In this document: positions 7,768 to 16,107 of the stretch, one piece after another
Position numbering within the stretch: position 1 is the first letter of the stretch
Layout of the letters: every line of letters starts with the position of its first letter
NCBI GenBank assembly: GCA_937902115.1
Contig: CALGSR010000027.1
Location: forward strand, 1 to 22,984
Direction: 5' to 3'
DNA length: 22,984 bases
Source: an uncultured Bacillus sp.
Lineage (GTDB): Bacteria; Bacillota; Bacilli; Bacillales; Cytobacillaceae
Notes under the pieces: generated by a model
Databases searched by the model: none
Told to the model about the DNA's origin: nothing
The model's input: only the letters and a program-made list of their open reading frames with translations
Translations under genes and position numbers: made by a program

Positions 7768-8364
7768 ATGAAAAAGACAAGGATTAAACATATATTTATG
7801 ATCCTAGGTATTCTAATGTTGAGTCGCAGCTCTTGGCAACAGATTCCTAAGTATTACAAAAGCATGATTTCTGTTAGTTCGTTTAATTGCCTTTATTATG
7901 TGTTATGCAAAAGACATCTGCTTTGGGAATTTGCACCTACTGGTTTTAGCTTGGGATTTGTTCGATTTATCCATATAGTACTAATCACTCCATTATTAGT
8001 GCTTACATTCTTAGCGAAATTTCCCGATTCACCAGTGAGGCAGATCGGTTACACCTTAAATTGGATCGTGATGGGTTGTGCAGTTGAATATTTTGCATAC
8101 AAACAAAAGTTAATTTATTACTCACATGGTTGGAATATTTTCTGGTCCGGTCTTATGTACGGCTTGATGTTTATACACGGTTACCTCATGACAAAGAAAC
8201 CATTGTTTACAGTATTGATGTCTCTTTGTTCAACTGTTTTATTTGCAATTAAATTTAAAGTACCCATGCGACGGAAACATATTTCGCGTAAATTTGATTG
8301 GCTCTTTAATATTTACTATCATACATTTTTAATTGGTCTATTTAATCGAATGAAACGCACCTAA
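7768..8364 (+). CDS. Membrane protein, CBO0543-like family
   Basis: An integral membrane protein of 198 residues from ATG 7768, with about four to five hydrophobic helices and a basic C-terminal tail (KFKVPMRRKH, FNRMKRT). It resembles Bacillus membrane proteins grouped as CBO0543-like, with an aromatic-rich core (HGWNIFWSGLMYGLMF). The function is unknown. ATG 7768 follows GAGG with a 6-nt spacer. A GTG at 7732 would add 12 residues, but its AAGGGA is only 3 nt away. It is convergent with the DUF3231 gene. Confidence 0.7.
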   Translation: MKKTRIKHIFMILGILMLSRSSWQQIPKYYKSMISVSSFNCLYYVLCKRHLLWEFAPTGFSLGFVRFIHIVLITPLLVLTFLAKFPDSPVRQIGYTLNWIVMGCAVEYFAYKQKLIYYSHGWNIFWSGLMYGLMFIHGYLMTKKPLFTVLMSLCSTVLFAIKFKVPMRRKHISRKFDWLFNIYYHTFLIGLFNRMKRT

Positions 8365-8419
8365 CCCATGATTAGTCCATTGGAAGATCTTTTTAATCTA
8401 AACAAAAAAAGGAACACCT

Positions 8420-9421
8420 TCAACTATTAGGTAATTGTTGGCGATCGTTTGCCTCCGGTAGTTTTTCTAACCAGCGATTATTAATAGCTATGCTTTCCCA
8501 TGTTGGCAAAAGTTTAAACACCCTTAGTATTGCTGCCTCACAATGACCTGTTACATCTATTCTTAAACTCGCTGATATGGCGGTACCATAATAGGAAATG
8601 GCTGAGCCCAAAAGGCTACCCAATTTAAGCATCATAAGTTTATCTGAGAAAGGGGCAACTGTAGAATTTGTTACTTCTGTATCCAAGAGTGGCGGAACAT
8701 AAAGATTGTTTTCCCGTAACAGGTACGAAAAGACCTCGTAATTTTTATTTGTTACTTTTAAGGACTTTTCGAAAAGATTACGTACTTCATCATTCTTCGT
8801 TACTTGATAAAATCCAAGTATAATTCCCTTTGCTACACATGTCATCTTTAAATTAAAATAAATATTTCCGGCTTCAGAAGTATTTAAAGGCCTTTTCCTC
8901 CCAATGACATTCAACGTATAATCCAGGTTTGTTATGTATTGCACTTTTTTAGGAGCTAAGAAATAAGGATGTGGTTCATACTCCCCCTTAGATATAAGGA
9001 TATCCATAATTTTGTTGTAAAGATCCATTGCTTCCATGTTACATTGATAATAATAATCGCGTATATCTCGACGTGCAGAAACACTAAAAGCCAGACTTAA
9101 CCCGGTTAACCCCAAATGGATGATTCCATGTAGATAATCAAGCCAAAAAGTATCAGTGAATAATGGGGGCGCCTTTAGATCAACGTCTTTTTCCGTCAAA
9201 CCGTCGGGGATAGGACAATTGTCCTTTTTAAAAAATTCCTTTAATTTCTTCACATGTTTTTCAGATAAATCTAAGGATAATTTAAAAAGAGAACGAACTT
9301 GAGAATCCTTCGACGTAGCTAATACGTATTTACAAATACAAACAGACATTGTTTCCTGTTGGAATTGTGCCAGTAAATTTGTCATTTCTGCAGAAGTCAA
9401 TCGAGTGTTAGATGCGTTCAA
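8420..9421 (-). CDS. DUF3231 family protein, duplicated ferritin-like domain
   Basis: A 333-residue protein starting at TTG 9421, placed by GGAGG eight bases upstream. It belongs to DUF3231, common in Bacillaceae and of unknown function. Two related halves are visible (about 10-165 and 185-333). Each has a long helix with a block like VRSLFKLSLDLSEKHVKKL (first) or VRNLFEKSLKVTNKNYEVF (second), then a PP-containing loop, then a Gly/Ser-rich helix pair. It is soluble and helical. It is transcribed divergently from the LysR gene, so that regulator could act on it. Confidence 0.85.
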   Translation of the reverse strand: MNASNTRLTSAEMTNLLAQFQQETMSVCICKYVLATSKDSQVRSLFKLSLDLSEKHVKKLKEFFKKDNCPIPDGLTEKDVDLKAPPLFTDTFWLDYLHGIIHLGLTGLSLAFSVSARRDIRDYYYQCNMEAMDLYNKIMDILISKGEYEPHPYFLAPKKVQYITNLDYTLNVIGRKRPLNTSEAGNIYFNLKMTCVAKGIILGFYQVTKNDEVRNLFEKSLKVTNKNYEVFSYLLRENNLYVPPLLDTEVTNSTVAPFSDKLMMLKLGSLLGSAISYYGTAISASLRIDVTGHCEAAILRVFKLLPTWESIAINNRWLEKLPEANDRQQLPNS

Positions 9422-9597
9422 CTTTTTTACCTCCGAAATCCGTTTGGCATATTTTTACAATGAAAATAATATTTTTTATGGTTGTTTTGTTTATGTTTCC
9501 TTTTTCCTGTTAATAAAATACTATTGAAACTGTTCTTATTGACATATTTCCGTTACAATCAGATGATTGGCCCCCTATTTCAGAAGGAGTTTAGAAA

Positions 9598-10476
9598 ATG
9601 GATATACTACATCTAAAATATTTTGTTGAAGTGGCAAAACAAAGAAATTTTACAAAAGCATCGCATATTTTGCTTGTCTCGCAGCCATCTATCAGTAAGA
9701 TGATCAAAAGTCTTGAAGACGAGTTGAAGGTCACATTACTTGATCGTTCTGAGAGACAAATTAAACTGACGGATGCGGGAGTCATCGTTTATGAACAGGC
9801 CGTTAAAATTTTACAGTCCGTAGAAAATGTATATGCTTCTGTCAATGAACTCGTTCAAGCAAAAAAAGGAACGATTAAATTAGGATTAATGCCGACAACC
9901 GGTGTCTTGATTTTTCCTAATGTACTTGCTGGATTTAAGAGGGATTATCCGCAAATTGATATCCAAATGGTGGAATATAGTGCCAAACAATTAGCGCTTA
10001 AGGTCGAAGAAGGTGAGCTCGATTTAGGAATTACGGTACTCCCGGTGTCTTCCGATTTTGAAACGATTCCTTTGTTATCGGAGGAACTCGTTGTCCTCTC
10101 AGACAGTGAACATTGGCTGACCGCGAGAGAATCCGTATGTTTATCTGATTTAAAAAATGAATCCTTTATCCTTTTAACAGAGGATTATGCCCTTCATGAT
10201 GTGGTGGAACAAGCATGTATGCAGGCCGGATTTCAACCAACTGTTGCTTATAAAAGTTCTTTATGGGATTTAATTGGGGAAATGGTGACAACAAGGTTGG
10301 GAATTTCAATCATTCCGAGGTCGATGGTGAGTCGCTTTCATCATCAGAACGTGCATGCGATTACTATTTCCGAACCGCTTATTGATTGGAAATTAGTACT
10401 CATTTACAAGAAAAATAAATACCTTTCCTTTGCTGCACGGACGTTCATCGAATATATACAGGGCCATAAGCCTTGA
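9598..10476 (+). CDS. LysR family transcriptional regulator (CidR-like)
   Basis: A 292-residue LysR-type regulator. The winged HTH lies at about residues 1-60 (LKYFVEVAKQRNFTKASHIL, then VSQPSISKMIKSLEDEL), a linker helix follows to about 88, and the type 2 periplasmic-binding effector domain fills about 90-292 (KGTIKLGLMP, GELDLGITVLPV). The SQPSISKMIK form is that of the CidR/YwbI branch, though no cidAB genes are nearby. AGAAGGAG precedes ATG 9598. Candidate targets by position are the divergent DUF3231 gene and the aminotransferase gene 108 bp downstream on the same strand. The effector is unknown. Confidence 0.9.
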   Translation: MDILHLKYFVEVAKQRNFTKASHILLVSQPSISKMIKSLEDELKVTLLDRSERQIKLTDAGVIVYEQAVKILQSVENVYASVNELVQAKKGTIKLGLMPTTGVLIFPNVLAGFKRDYPQIDIQMVEYSAKQLALKVEEGELDLGITVLPVSSDFETIPLLSEELVVLSDSEHWLTARESVCLSDLKNESFILLTEDYALHDVVEQACMQAGFQPTVAYKSSLWDLIGEMVTTRLGISIIPRSMVSRFHHQNVHAITISEPLIDWKLVLIYKKNKYLSFAARTFIEYIQGHKP

Positions 10477-10584
10477 GGAACTATAACTTTTTCGCATAGC
10501 TTCTATAGTTTATATGTATTTTACGAATCATATGACTCCGAGTAGAATGAAATAAATCATCTAGTAAAAACGGAGGCCATGACA

Positions 10585-11649
10585 ATGGTAGAGATAAAAA
10601 TTGAATTATCTACAAATAAAAAAGAGAAGCCTGATATGAATCAACTAGGCTTTGGACAATTTTTCACAGACCATATGTTTATCATAGACTACATAGAAGG
10701 AAAAGGATGGCATGACGGGCGCATTATCCCCTATCAACCGCTTAGCTTAGATCCGGCCGCCAAGGTTTTCCATTATGGGCAAACGGTATTTGAGGGATTA
10801 AAGGCGTATGTAACAGTCGACAAAAAAGTGCTCTTATTCCGTCCGGAGAGCAACTTTAAACGATTAAATGCATCAAATGAGCGTTTATGTATCCCTGCGA
10901 TTAACGAAGAATATGCATTAGAAGGACTAAAGAAATTAATTACAGTGGACCGCGAATGGATTCCGAATCATCCGGGTACCTCTTTATATATCCGTCCATT
11001 TGTTATTGCAACTGAACCTTGTTTAGGTGTGGCACCTTCTAAGCGTTATCAATTTATTATCATTATGTCCCCGGTAGGCTCTTATTATAAAGAAGGCATC
11101 AAGCCAGTAAAAATTCTCGTTGAGCAGCACTATGTGCGTGCGGTTGTTGGGGGAACAGGCGGAGCGAAAACAGCCGGGAACTACGCTTCCAGTCTGAAAG
11201 GGCAGGAAATAGCGAACAATGATGGCTATTCGCAAACGTTATGGTTGGACGGAATCGAAAGACGTTACATTGAAGAGGTAGGCAGTATGAACATCTTCTT
11301 TAAAATCAACGGAACCGTCGTAACCCCTGCATTAAATGGCAGTATCCTTCCAGGGATTACCCGTGATTCGATGCTTCAAGTGTTAAAAGCGAAAAATATC
11401 CCTGTCGAAGAGCGCCGGATTGCCATCGACGAGGTGATAGCGGCCTATCATAACGGAACATTAGAAGAAGCATTTGGTACAGGAACAGCGGCTGTCATTT
11501 CGCCCATTGGAGAGTTAAAATCAAACGACGAAAGAATGCTTGTTAACAATGGCGAAATTGGAGAAGTCACACAAATGCTTTATGATACCCTAACAGGGAT
11601 CCAAAATGGCTCCGTTGCGGATCCGTTTGGTTGGACAATTAAACTATAA
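10585..11649 (+). CDS. ilvE: Branched-chain amino acid aminotransferase
   Basis: A fold-type IV PLP enzyme that transfers the amino group between Leu, Ile or Val and 2-oxoglutarate. It is the last step of branched-chain amino acid synthesis and the first of degradation. From ATG 10585 it has 354 residues, the usual length of the class II (eukaryote-like) BCAT. The PLP lysine is K195 in GGAKTAGNYA, and EEVGSMN (about 230-236) supplies the cofactor-binding Glu. FHYGQTVFEGLKAY is the conserved N-terminal motif. GGAGG lies 8 nt before 10585 but only 2 nt before the alternative ATG at 10579, which decides the start. A strong terminator follows, so it is transcribed alone or with the LysR gene. Confidence 0.93.
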   Translation: MVEIKIELSTNKKEKPDMNQLGFGQFFTDHMFIIDYIEGKGWHDGRIIPYQPLSLDPAAKVFHYGQTVFEGLKAYVTVDKKVLLFRPESNFKRLNASNERLCIPAINEEYALEGLKKLITVDREWIPNHPGTSLYIRPFVIATEPCLGVAPSKRYQFIIIMSPVGSYYKEGIKPVKILVEQHYVRAVVGGTGGAKTAGNYASSLKGQEIANNDGYSQTLWLDGIERRYIEEVGSMNIFFKINGTVVTPALNGSILPGITRDSMLQVLKAKNIPVEERRIAIDEVIAAYHNGTLEEAFGTGTAAVISPIGELKSNDERMLVNNGEIGEVTQMLYDTLTGIQNGSVADPFGWTIKL

Positions 11650-11660
11650 ACCTTCACTAA

Positions 11661-11712
11661 AAAGAGGCCAATTTTTCATCATCATCGTTGAAAAATTGGT
11701 CTCTTTCCTTCC
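11661..11712 (+). terminator. Intrinsic terminator of ilvE
   Basis: Arms 11661-11678 and 11689-11706 pair over about 18 bp with one G-T mismatch (AGAGGCCAATTTTTCA against TGAAAAATTGGTCTCT), followed by a T/C-rich tail. It starts 12 bp after the ilvE stop. Confidence 0.85.
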
Positions 11713-11728
11713 TATCCCCTCGACCATT

Positions 11729-12464
11729 TTATAGATTAAGAATTTTGATAAAAGGCTGGGATTGAAGCAATCGATTTAATATTTGTTTTCCATTTTCATT
11801 ACAAACTAAAATATCCCCTTTAGCATCTGTTACAATGACTGCCTGATAACTTGTCTGAAGCAGTCCCTGATTCAAAATCAAAAGCTTCTTATTTTTTCTT
11901 GAACGAGCAGTTCCCGTTCGATAGAATCAACGATGGTATGTAACAAAATTAATAACAAAGAATTAGCATATGGGATATACGTTAAGAACAAGATCGTACC
12001 TAGAGGTTTTTTATTGCCTTTATATCGAAATGGTACACTAAAACAAGCCGTTTCTCGAAAAACTTGGCAGTAATGATCTTCTCCAATCAATTGAATCGGT
12101 TGATCATGTCGAAGGGCTAACGATACAGCGGTTACTCCTATATCTTTTTCAATATAGCGAACTCCTTCTTTAATTCCTAATTGTTCACAGCGTCTAAAAT
12201 AGTCGAATCGCCTTCGAATCGCAGGATATGCCCCTTGTCATCTGTTACCACTACAAGAATCGGAGTACCTTCTACTGAGAAAAGAAATTTATTTATAAAA
12301 AACTTTACGTTCTCTAATATTTCAGAATAGTTCTCTATTTTCTTAGCAAGAGCATCAGAAGATAAGCATCGGGAAAATATTGGCACAGCTGTTGGTTCAA
12401 GTCCGTACTCTTTACAACGTTCTTTTGCGTGAATAACAGTCGAATCATCTTATTTTAATATCAT
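11729..12464 (-). pseudogene. Remnant of AcoR-like sigma-54 activator-type regulator
   Basis: Reading down the minus strand, ATG 12464 sits after AAAGAGG. An in-frame TAA follows at codon 5 (12450-12452). The first recognisable segment is AKERCKEYGLEPTAVPIFSR, then LFSVEGTPILVVVTDDKGHI. A one-base loss near 12186 moves the frame to CEQLGIKEGVRYIEKDIGVT and a GAF-like end (GEDHYCQVFRETACFSVP). A second frameshift near 11893, in an A-run, leads to a PAS start (SYQAVIVTDAKGDILVCNEN) that ends at TAA 11729. This is the N-terminal and GAF part of the AcoR-type regulator layout. The AAA+ and HTH domains are missing, cut off about 20 bp from the ilvE terminator. It could alternatively come from another PAS/GAF regulator. 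Confidence 0.75.
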
Positions 12465-12604
12465 GAAAACCTCTTTAATCGCTTTATTTTAAAAATATTC
12501 TAACATATTATTAAAAGATGTACTACTACTTGAAAATAACCTTCATTCTCTTTCTCGCGGCTTAATAGCGTAAAGGATTTTGATAATTCATTATTCGCAA
12601 AACA

Positions 12605-12647
12605 AGTACCAAGAACCATCTTTTGATTAAAGATGGTTCTTGGTACT
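12605..12647 (-). terminator. 19-bp perfect hairpin terminator
   Basis: Arms 12605-12623 and 12629-12647 match perfectly over 19 bp with a 5-nt loop. On the minus strand the stem is followed by TGTTTTGCG, so it fits as the terminator of the minus-strand dehydrogenase whose 3' end survives at 12713. Confidence 0.8.
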
Positions 12648-12712
12648 CTTTATGAACTTCATAATCGACAATCAGGAAAGACCGTCATCTGCAGCTGTGA
12701 TCGCCAAAATTG

Positions 12713-12808
12713 TTAAGCGACCGTCCAGCCGCCATCTACTGGTAATGCGACCCCAGTAATATAGGAGGACAGATCAGAAGCTAAAAATAACGCTGCCTTG
12801 GCAACTAT
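12713..12808 (-). pseudogene. C-terminal remnant of a short-chain dehydrogenase
   Basis: The minus strand reads IVAKAALFLASDLSSYITGV then ALPVDGGWTVA and a stop (TAA 12713-12715). This is the standard end of classical SDR oxidoreductases: a helix with AxFLASD, then SYITG and the VDGGW C-terminus. Nothing of the Rossmann fold or the YxxxK active site is present upstream, and TGA is in frame immediately before. About 32 codons remain, with the original terminator still in place downstream. Confidence 0.8.
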
Positions 12809-13140
12809 TCAGAAATTAGTAGTATTTCCGTATATAAATATTATACATTTTAATACCATATTTAATTTAAGAACTGGTGAAATTATTGTGAATACTTTCA
12901 CATAAAATCCATAAATACTTTTTCAAGTAAACGTCATCTGGGTTCTATAACTTCTTATGATTACTAACATATTATTGTAACATGTTAAATTCCTGATTAT
13001 GATATAAAGTAAATTCTCCAGACCTAAGCACGCTTTCACTGCTCATATTAATGGTATCAATTATAAAAGACAGACATTATCCAACTTTTGGACGGTGTTA
13101 AACCTATAATTTTTTTACATTCACTCCATTTACTTTTGCT
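12809..13140. other. Non-coding AT-rich stretch
   Basis: No ORF, repeat or RNA fold that I can recognise lies between the dehydrogenase remnant and the kimA promoter. Stops are frequent in all frames. It is probably decayed former coding sequence. Confidence 0.5.
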
Positions 13141-13154
13141 AAACACAGGAGTAT

Positions 13155-13160
13155 TATAAT
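13155..13160 (+). promoter_or_regulatory. Probable -10 of the kimA leader promoter
   Basis: A consensus TATAAT lies about 20 bp before the start of the conserved riboswitch fold. The -35 is not clear: candidates in TTTACTTTTGCTA give poor spacing. Position is the main support. Confidence 0.5.
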
Positions 13161-13167
13161 CACACGT

Positions 13168-13335
13168 TTCAAATTTCTAAACCGCTGAAACCATTTGGTA
13201 CGGGGGAACCATCATTTTGGATTGATTTGTAATCCTAGGGGTGAATCCTTTTAAGGTAGGGCTACTCAATGGCCCGAACCCGACAGCTAACCTCGTAAGC
13301 GTTATATGAGAAGGAAGGTGGAACTTGTGACGCAA
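13168..13335 (+). ncRNA. c-di-AMP riboswitch (ydaO/yuaA class)
   Basis: The leader carries the conserved blocks of the ydaO-yuaA class in order: AACCGCTGAAACC, GGGGGAACC, GGGGTGAATCC, GGTAGGGCT, CCCGAACCCGACAGCTAACC, TCGTAAGC and GAGAAGGAAG. The class binds two c-di-AMP molecules and, in Bacillus, is an off-switch that favours termination when c-di-AMP, and hence intracellular potassium, is high. An intrinsic terminator lies directly downstream and kimA, a known target, follows. Boundaries are approximate. Confidence 0.93.
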
Positions 13336-13344
13336 GAAAAATAC

Positions 13345-13388
13345 AGTGTCTACAAGTCTATTTATCTTTGACTTGCAGACACTTTTTT
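13345..13388 (+). terminator. Riboswitch-controlled terminator
   Basis: AGTGTCTACAAGTC (13345-13358) pairs with 13370-13383 with a single mismatch, followed by six T. It ends 85 bp before the kimA start codon and is the expected expression platform of the riboswitch. Confidence 0.9.
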
Positions 13389-13473
13389 GATCTTTAACAA
13401 TAGATCTAAGAAAAATAACAGCGGAAACGGGAATTCTATAAATTTTTCAGATTAAATAGGCGGTGAGTATCTC

Positions 13474-15300
13474 ATGATCGTATCCATCAAAAGACTTTTA
13501 ATTGGTCGTCCTTTAAAATCGACTGAGGCAGGAGAACAGAAACTAAATAAAACAAAAGCATTAGCCATCCTTTCTTCGGATGCTTTATCATCAGTCGCAT
13601 ACGGACCGGAACAAATCTTGATCGTATTAGTGACGTTAGGGGCAGCTGCATTCTGGTATTCCATCCCTATCGCAGTGGGAGTGTTAATTCTTTTAACAGC
13701 TCTCATTTTGTCATACAGGCAAATCATCTTTGCTTATCCTCATGGCGGTGGAGCCTATGTCGTTTCAAAGAGGAATTTGGGAGTAAATTCAGGCTTAATT
13801 GCAGGTGGATCTCTTTTGGTAGACTATATTTTAACAGTGGCTGTTAGTATATCTGCTGGTACGGATGCGATCACCTCAGCCTTCCCTGCTTTACACGATT
13901 TCAATGTGGAGATTGCCATTTTATTTGTGCTTTTTATTACGGTTTTGAATTTAAGAGGGGTAACGGAATCTGCTTCTGTATTAGCTTACCCTGTTTATTT
14001 ATTCGTTTTAGCTTTGTTTATTTTAATAGGTACAGGGATTTATCAAATCGTAACAGGCGGTGTTTCACCAGAATTACACAGTCCAATTGGGACACCTGTC
14101 GCGGGCATTAGTTTATTTATCCTTTTACGTGCCTTTGCTTCAGGAAGTTCAGCGCTGACAGGGGTTGAAGCGATATCGAATGCCATCCCTAATTTTAAAG
14201 ATCCTGCACCGAATAATGCGGCAAAAACATTAATGCTGATGGGTGGGTTGCTTGCTCTCCTGCTTTCAGGAATCGTGTTTTTAGCTTATTATTACGGAAT
14301 TGCTCCACGTGCAGAGGTAACCGTCGTTTCGCAAATAGCCGAGGAAACTTTTGGCCGGAATTACATGTATTTCTTTATTCAAGGAACAACTGCGTTAATC
14401 TTAATTCTTGCCGCAAACACTGGTTATTCTGCCTTTCCATTATTGGCGGTGAACTTGGCAAAAGATAGATTTATCCCGAGGATGTTTCTGAGCAGAGGCG
14501 ACAGATTAGGTTACTCTAACGGAATTATCATCCTTGGTATGGCGTCGATCATTTTAATCCTAGCTTTTCAAGCAGAAACCGAGCATCTGATCCCTCTCTA
14601 TGCAGTTGGGGTATTTATTCCGTTTACACTATCGCAAACAGGGATGATGGTAAAATGGTTTCGTGAAAAACCACAAGGGTGGGTAATAAAACTAATCATC
14701 AATACAGTGGGTGCAGTGATCAGCTTTACGGTAACATTCATCTTCTTTATTACAAAATTTTCACAGGTTTGGCCCATCTTCGTTTTTGTACCGATCATTG
14801 TCTTTCTTTTCCATCGTGTGCGGAAACATTATGAAGACGTTGGGGACCAGCTTCGGATTACAAATAGTGTACCATCTGTACCTGTTGAAGGGAATGTAGT
14901 TATCGTTCCAGTTGCGGGCATTACAACTGTAGTGGAGAATTCTTTAAACTATGCAAAAGGGCTTCGTCCTGATCAAATAATTGCGGTATATGTTTCTTTT
15001 GAAAGAGAGGATGAAAGGAAATTTGAAGAAAGATGGAAGAAATGGCAGCCTAATATCAGACTGATTACACTGCATTCTCATTATCGAAGTATCATTAATC
15101 CCCTGACTAAGTTTATTGACACGATTGAGCATAAATCAAGGGAGTCAAATTACCAAGTGACCGTGGTTATCCCACAATTTATTCCTAAGAAAGGCTGGCA
15201 CAATATTCTTCATAACCAATCAGGGACCATGATTCGTACCTTATTATTGTTTCGAAGAAATGTGGTTGTCACCACTGTCCCTTTTCATTTTAAAAAATAG
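13474..15300 (+). CDS. kimA: KimA-type potassium importer
   Basis: An APC-superfamily K+/H+ symporter of 608 residues, matching KimA (YdaO) of B. subtilis in length. It is a high-affinity potassium importer whose activity is inhibited by c-di-AMP. The membrane domain (about 1-450, twelve helices) begins after a short cytosolic N-terminus (LIGRPLKSTEAGEQKLNKTK, then ALAILSSDALSSVAYGPEQI, the family signature). The rest (about 455-608) is a soluble, USP-like regulatory domain (VVIVPVAGITTVVENSLNYA). GGCGGTGAG precedes ATG 13474. The c-di-AMP riboswitch upstream adds control at the RNA level. Confidence 0.95.
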   Translation: MIVSIKRLLIGRPLKSTEAGEQKLNKTKALAILSSDALSSVAYGPEQILIVLVTLGAAAFWYSIPIAVGVLILLTALILSYRQIIFAYPHGGGAYVVSKRNLGVNSGLIAGGSLLVDYILTVAVSISAGTDAITSAFPALHDFNVEIAILFVLFITVLNLRGVTESASVLAYPVYLFVLALFILIGTGIYQIVTGGVSPELHSPIGTPVAGISLFILLRAFASGSSALTGVEAISNAIPNFKDPAPNNAAKTLMLMGGLLALLLSGIVFLAYYYGIAPRAEVTVVSQIAEETFGRNYMYFFIQGTTALILILAANTGYSAFPLLAVNLAKDRFIPRMFLSRGDRLGYSNGIIILGMASIILILAFQAETEHLIPLYAVGVFIPFTLSQTGMMVKWFREKPQGWVIKLIINTVGAVISFTVTFIFFITKFSQVWPIFVFVPIIVFLFHRVRKHYEDVGDQLRITNSVPSVPVEGNVVIVPVAGITTVVENSLNYAKGLRPDQIIAVYVSFEREDERKFEERWKKWQPNIRLITLHSHYRSIINPLTKFIDTIEHKSRESNYQVTVVIPQFIPKKGWHNILHNQSGTMIRTLLLFRRNVVVTTVPFHFKK

Positions 15301-15481
15301 GCTGTGTTAAAGGTCAATGTTGATTTTTATGTACCTAGATTGGAGTGGAAGGCACGAAGACTCCCGCTCAGGCAAGAGACAGACGAGCCCCCGCAGACAC
15401 GAAGTGGCGAGGAGGCTTGTCGGTCGCCCGCAGAACCGTGCGTGCCTTCAACGGAAATCAACAACCAAGTTTAACCGAGCC
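15300..15481. repeat. 182-bp long inverted repeat element (Bacillus dispersed type)
   Basis: The element begins at the last base of the kimA stop codon. Its ends pair: GGCT..GTTAAA..TTGATTT on the left with AAATCAA..TTTAAC..AGCC on the right. Further in, GTGGAAGGCACG pairs with CGTGCCTTCAAC. The GC-rich middle (GACTCCCGC, CCCCCGCAG, GGCGAGGAGGCTTGT, CGCCCGC) contrasts with the AT-rich surroundings. From memory this is the GC-rich dispersed repeat found in many copies in Bacillus genomes. It has no ORF. Confidence 0.8.
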
Positions 15482-15553
15482 AAAAAATAAATAACTAATC
15501 TAATCTCCGGAGATTTTTCTTCATTTAGATAAAATCTAAGGGGATTTTTTCTT

Positions 15554-15584
15554 AAGGGCATTCCCTTTAAAAGAATGCCCTTTT
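15554..15584 (+). terminator. Intrinsic terminator between kimA and VOC gene
   Basis: The 10-bp perfect arms AAGGGCATTC (15554-15563) and GAATGCCCTT (15573-15582) are followed by TTTT on the plus strand. It serves kimA, now displaced by the repeat element, and could also block minus-strand read-through. Confidence 0.8.
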
Positions 15585-15660
15585 AGTTGATATTTTAAGA
15601 CCAATCAAGAAAAGAATGGATTTGGCAGCCTTATCGATAGCTCACAAGTTGTTTAGGTAA

Positions 15661-16041
15661 TTACCTTTTTTCCATTACGGCAAAATAGTTTTCCTCATGA
15701 TCTGCAAAGTTAAATACTCTACCAGATGGCATATTTACAATCTCTCCGACTGTAATTTTTTCATTTAATAAGTCACTGTGTAATTGTTCGAGATTCTCCG
15801 TGAAAAACATTAAAGAAGGAGTGTCGAGATTTAAACCAGGTGACATTTTAGCAACAAAATCCTTATTATGCAGAATGATACTTGTTTCTGACCCTTTTTT
15901 CGGAGCAATTTCAATCCATCTTAACCCCTGATTGTTGTTCTCTTCAGCGATGACAGCAAAGCCCAATTTTTCTGTCCAGAATTTCACTGCCTCATCTTGG
16001 TTACTGACATACAGCATAATTTGACCGATCTGACTAAACAT
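15661..16041 (-). CDS. VOC superfamily (glyoxalase-like) protein
   Basis: A 126-residue single-subunit vicinal-oxygen-chelate protein with two beta-alpha-beta-beta-beta modules: IGQIMLYVSNQDEAVKFWTE with KLGFAV in the first and TPSLMFFTENLEQLHSDLL in the second. The end NFADHEENYFAVMEKR is typical. The first metal-ligand position, often His in IxHxxLYV, is Gln here (IGQIMLYV), so a metal-dependent activity is uncertain and the substrate unknown. AAAGGGGTG precedes ATG 16041. It follows the YdhR-like gene with a 66-bp gap and may be co-transcribed with it. Confidence 0.88.
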   Translation of the reverse strand: MFSQIGQIMLYVSNQDEAVKFWTEKLGFAVIAEENNNQGLRWIEIAPKKGSETSIILHNKDFVAKMSPGLNLDTPSLMFFTENLEQLHSDLLNEKITVGEIVNMPSGRVFNFADHEENYFAVMEKR

Positions 16042-16107
16042 ATTTTCACCCCTTTATCGGAAGACTGATTCACTAACTTAATTTTAAATTTCACAATACC
16101 TTTTTAT

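Noticed and set aside
10517..10531. Possible CodY box upstream of ilvE (TATTTTACGAATCAT)
   Set aside because: Too many mismatches to AATTTTCNGAAAATT to claim from one site, although CodY control of ilvE would be plausible.
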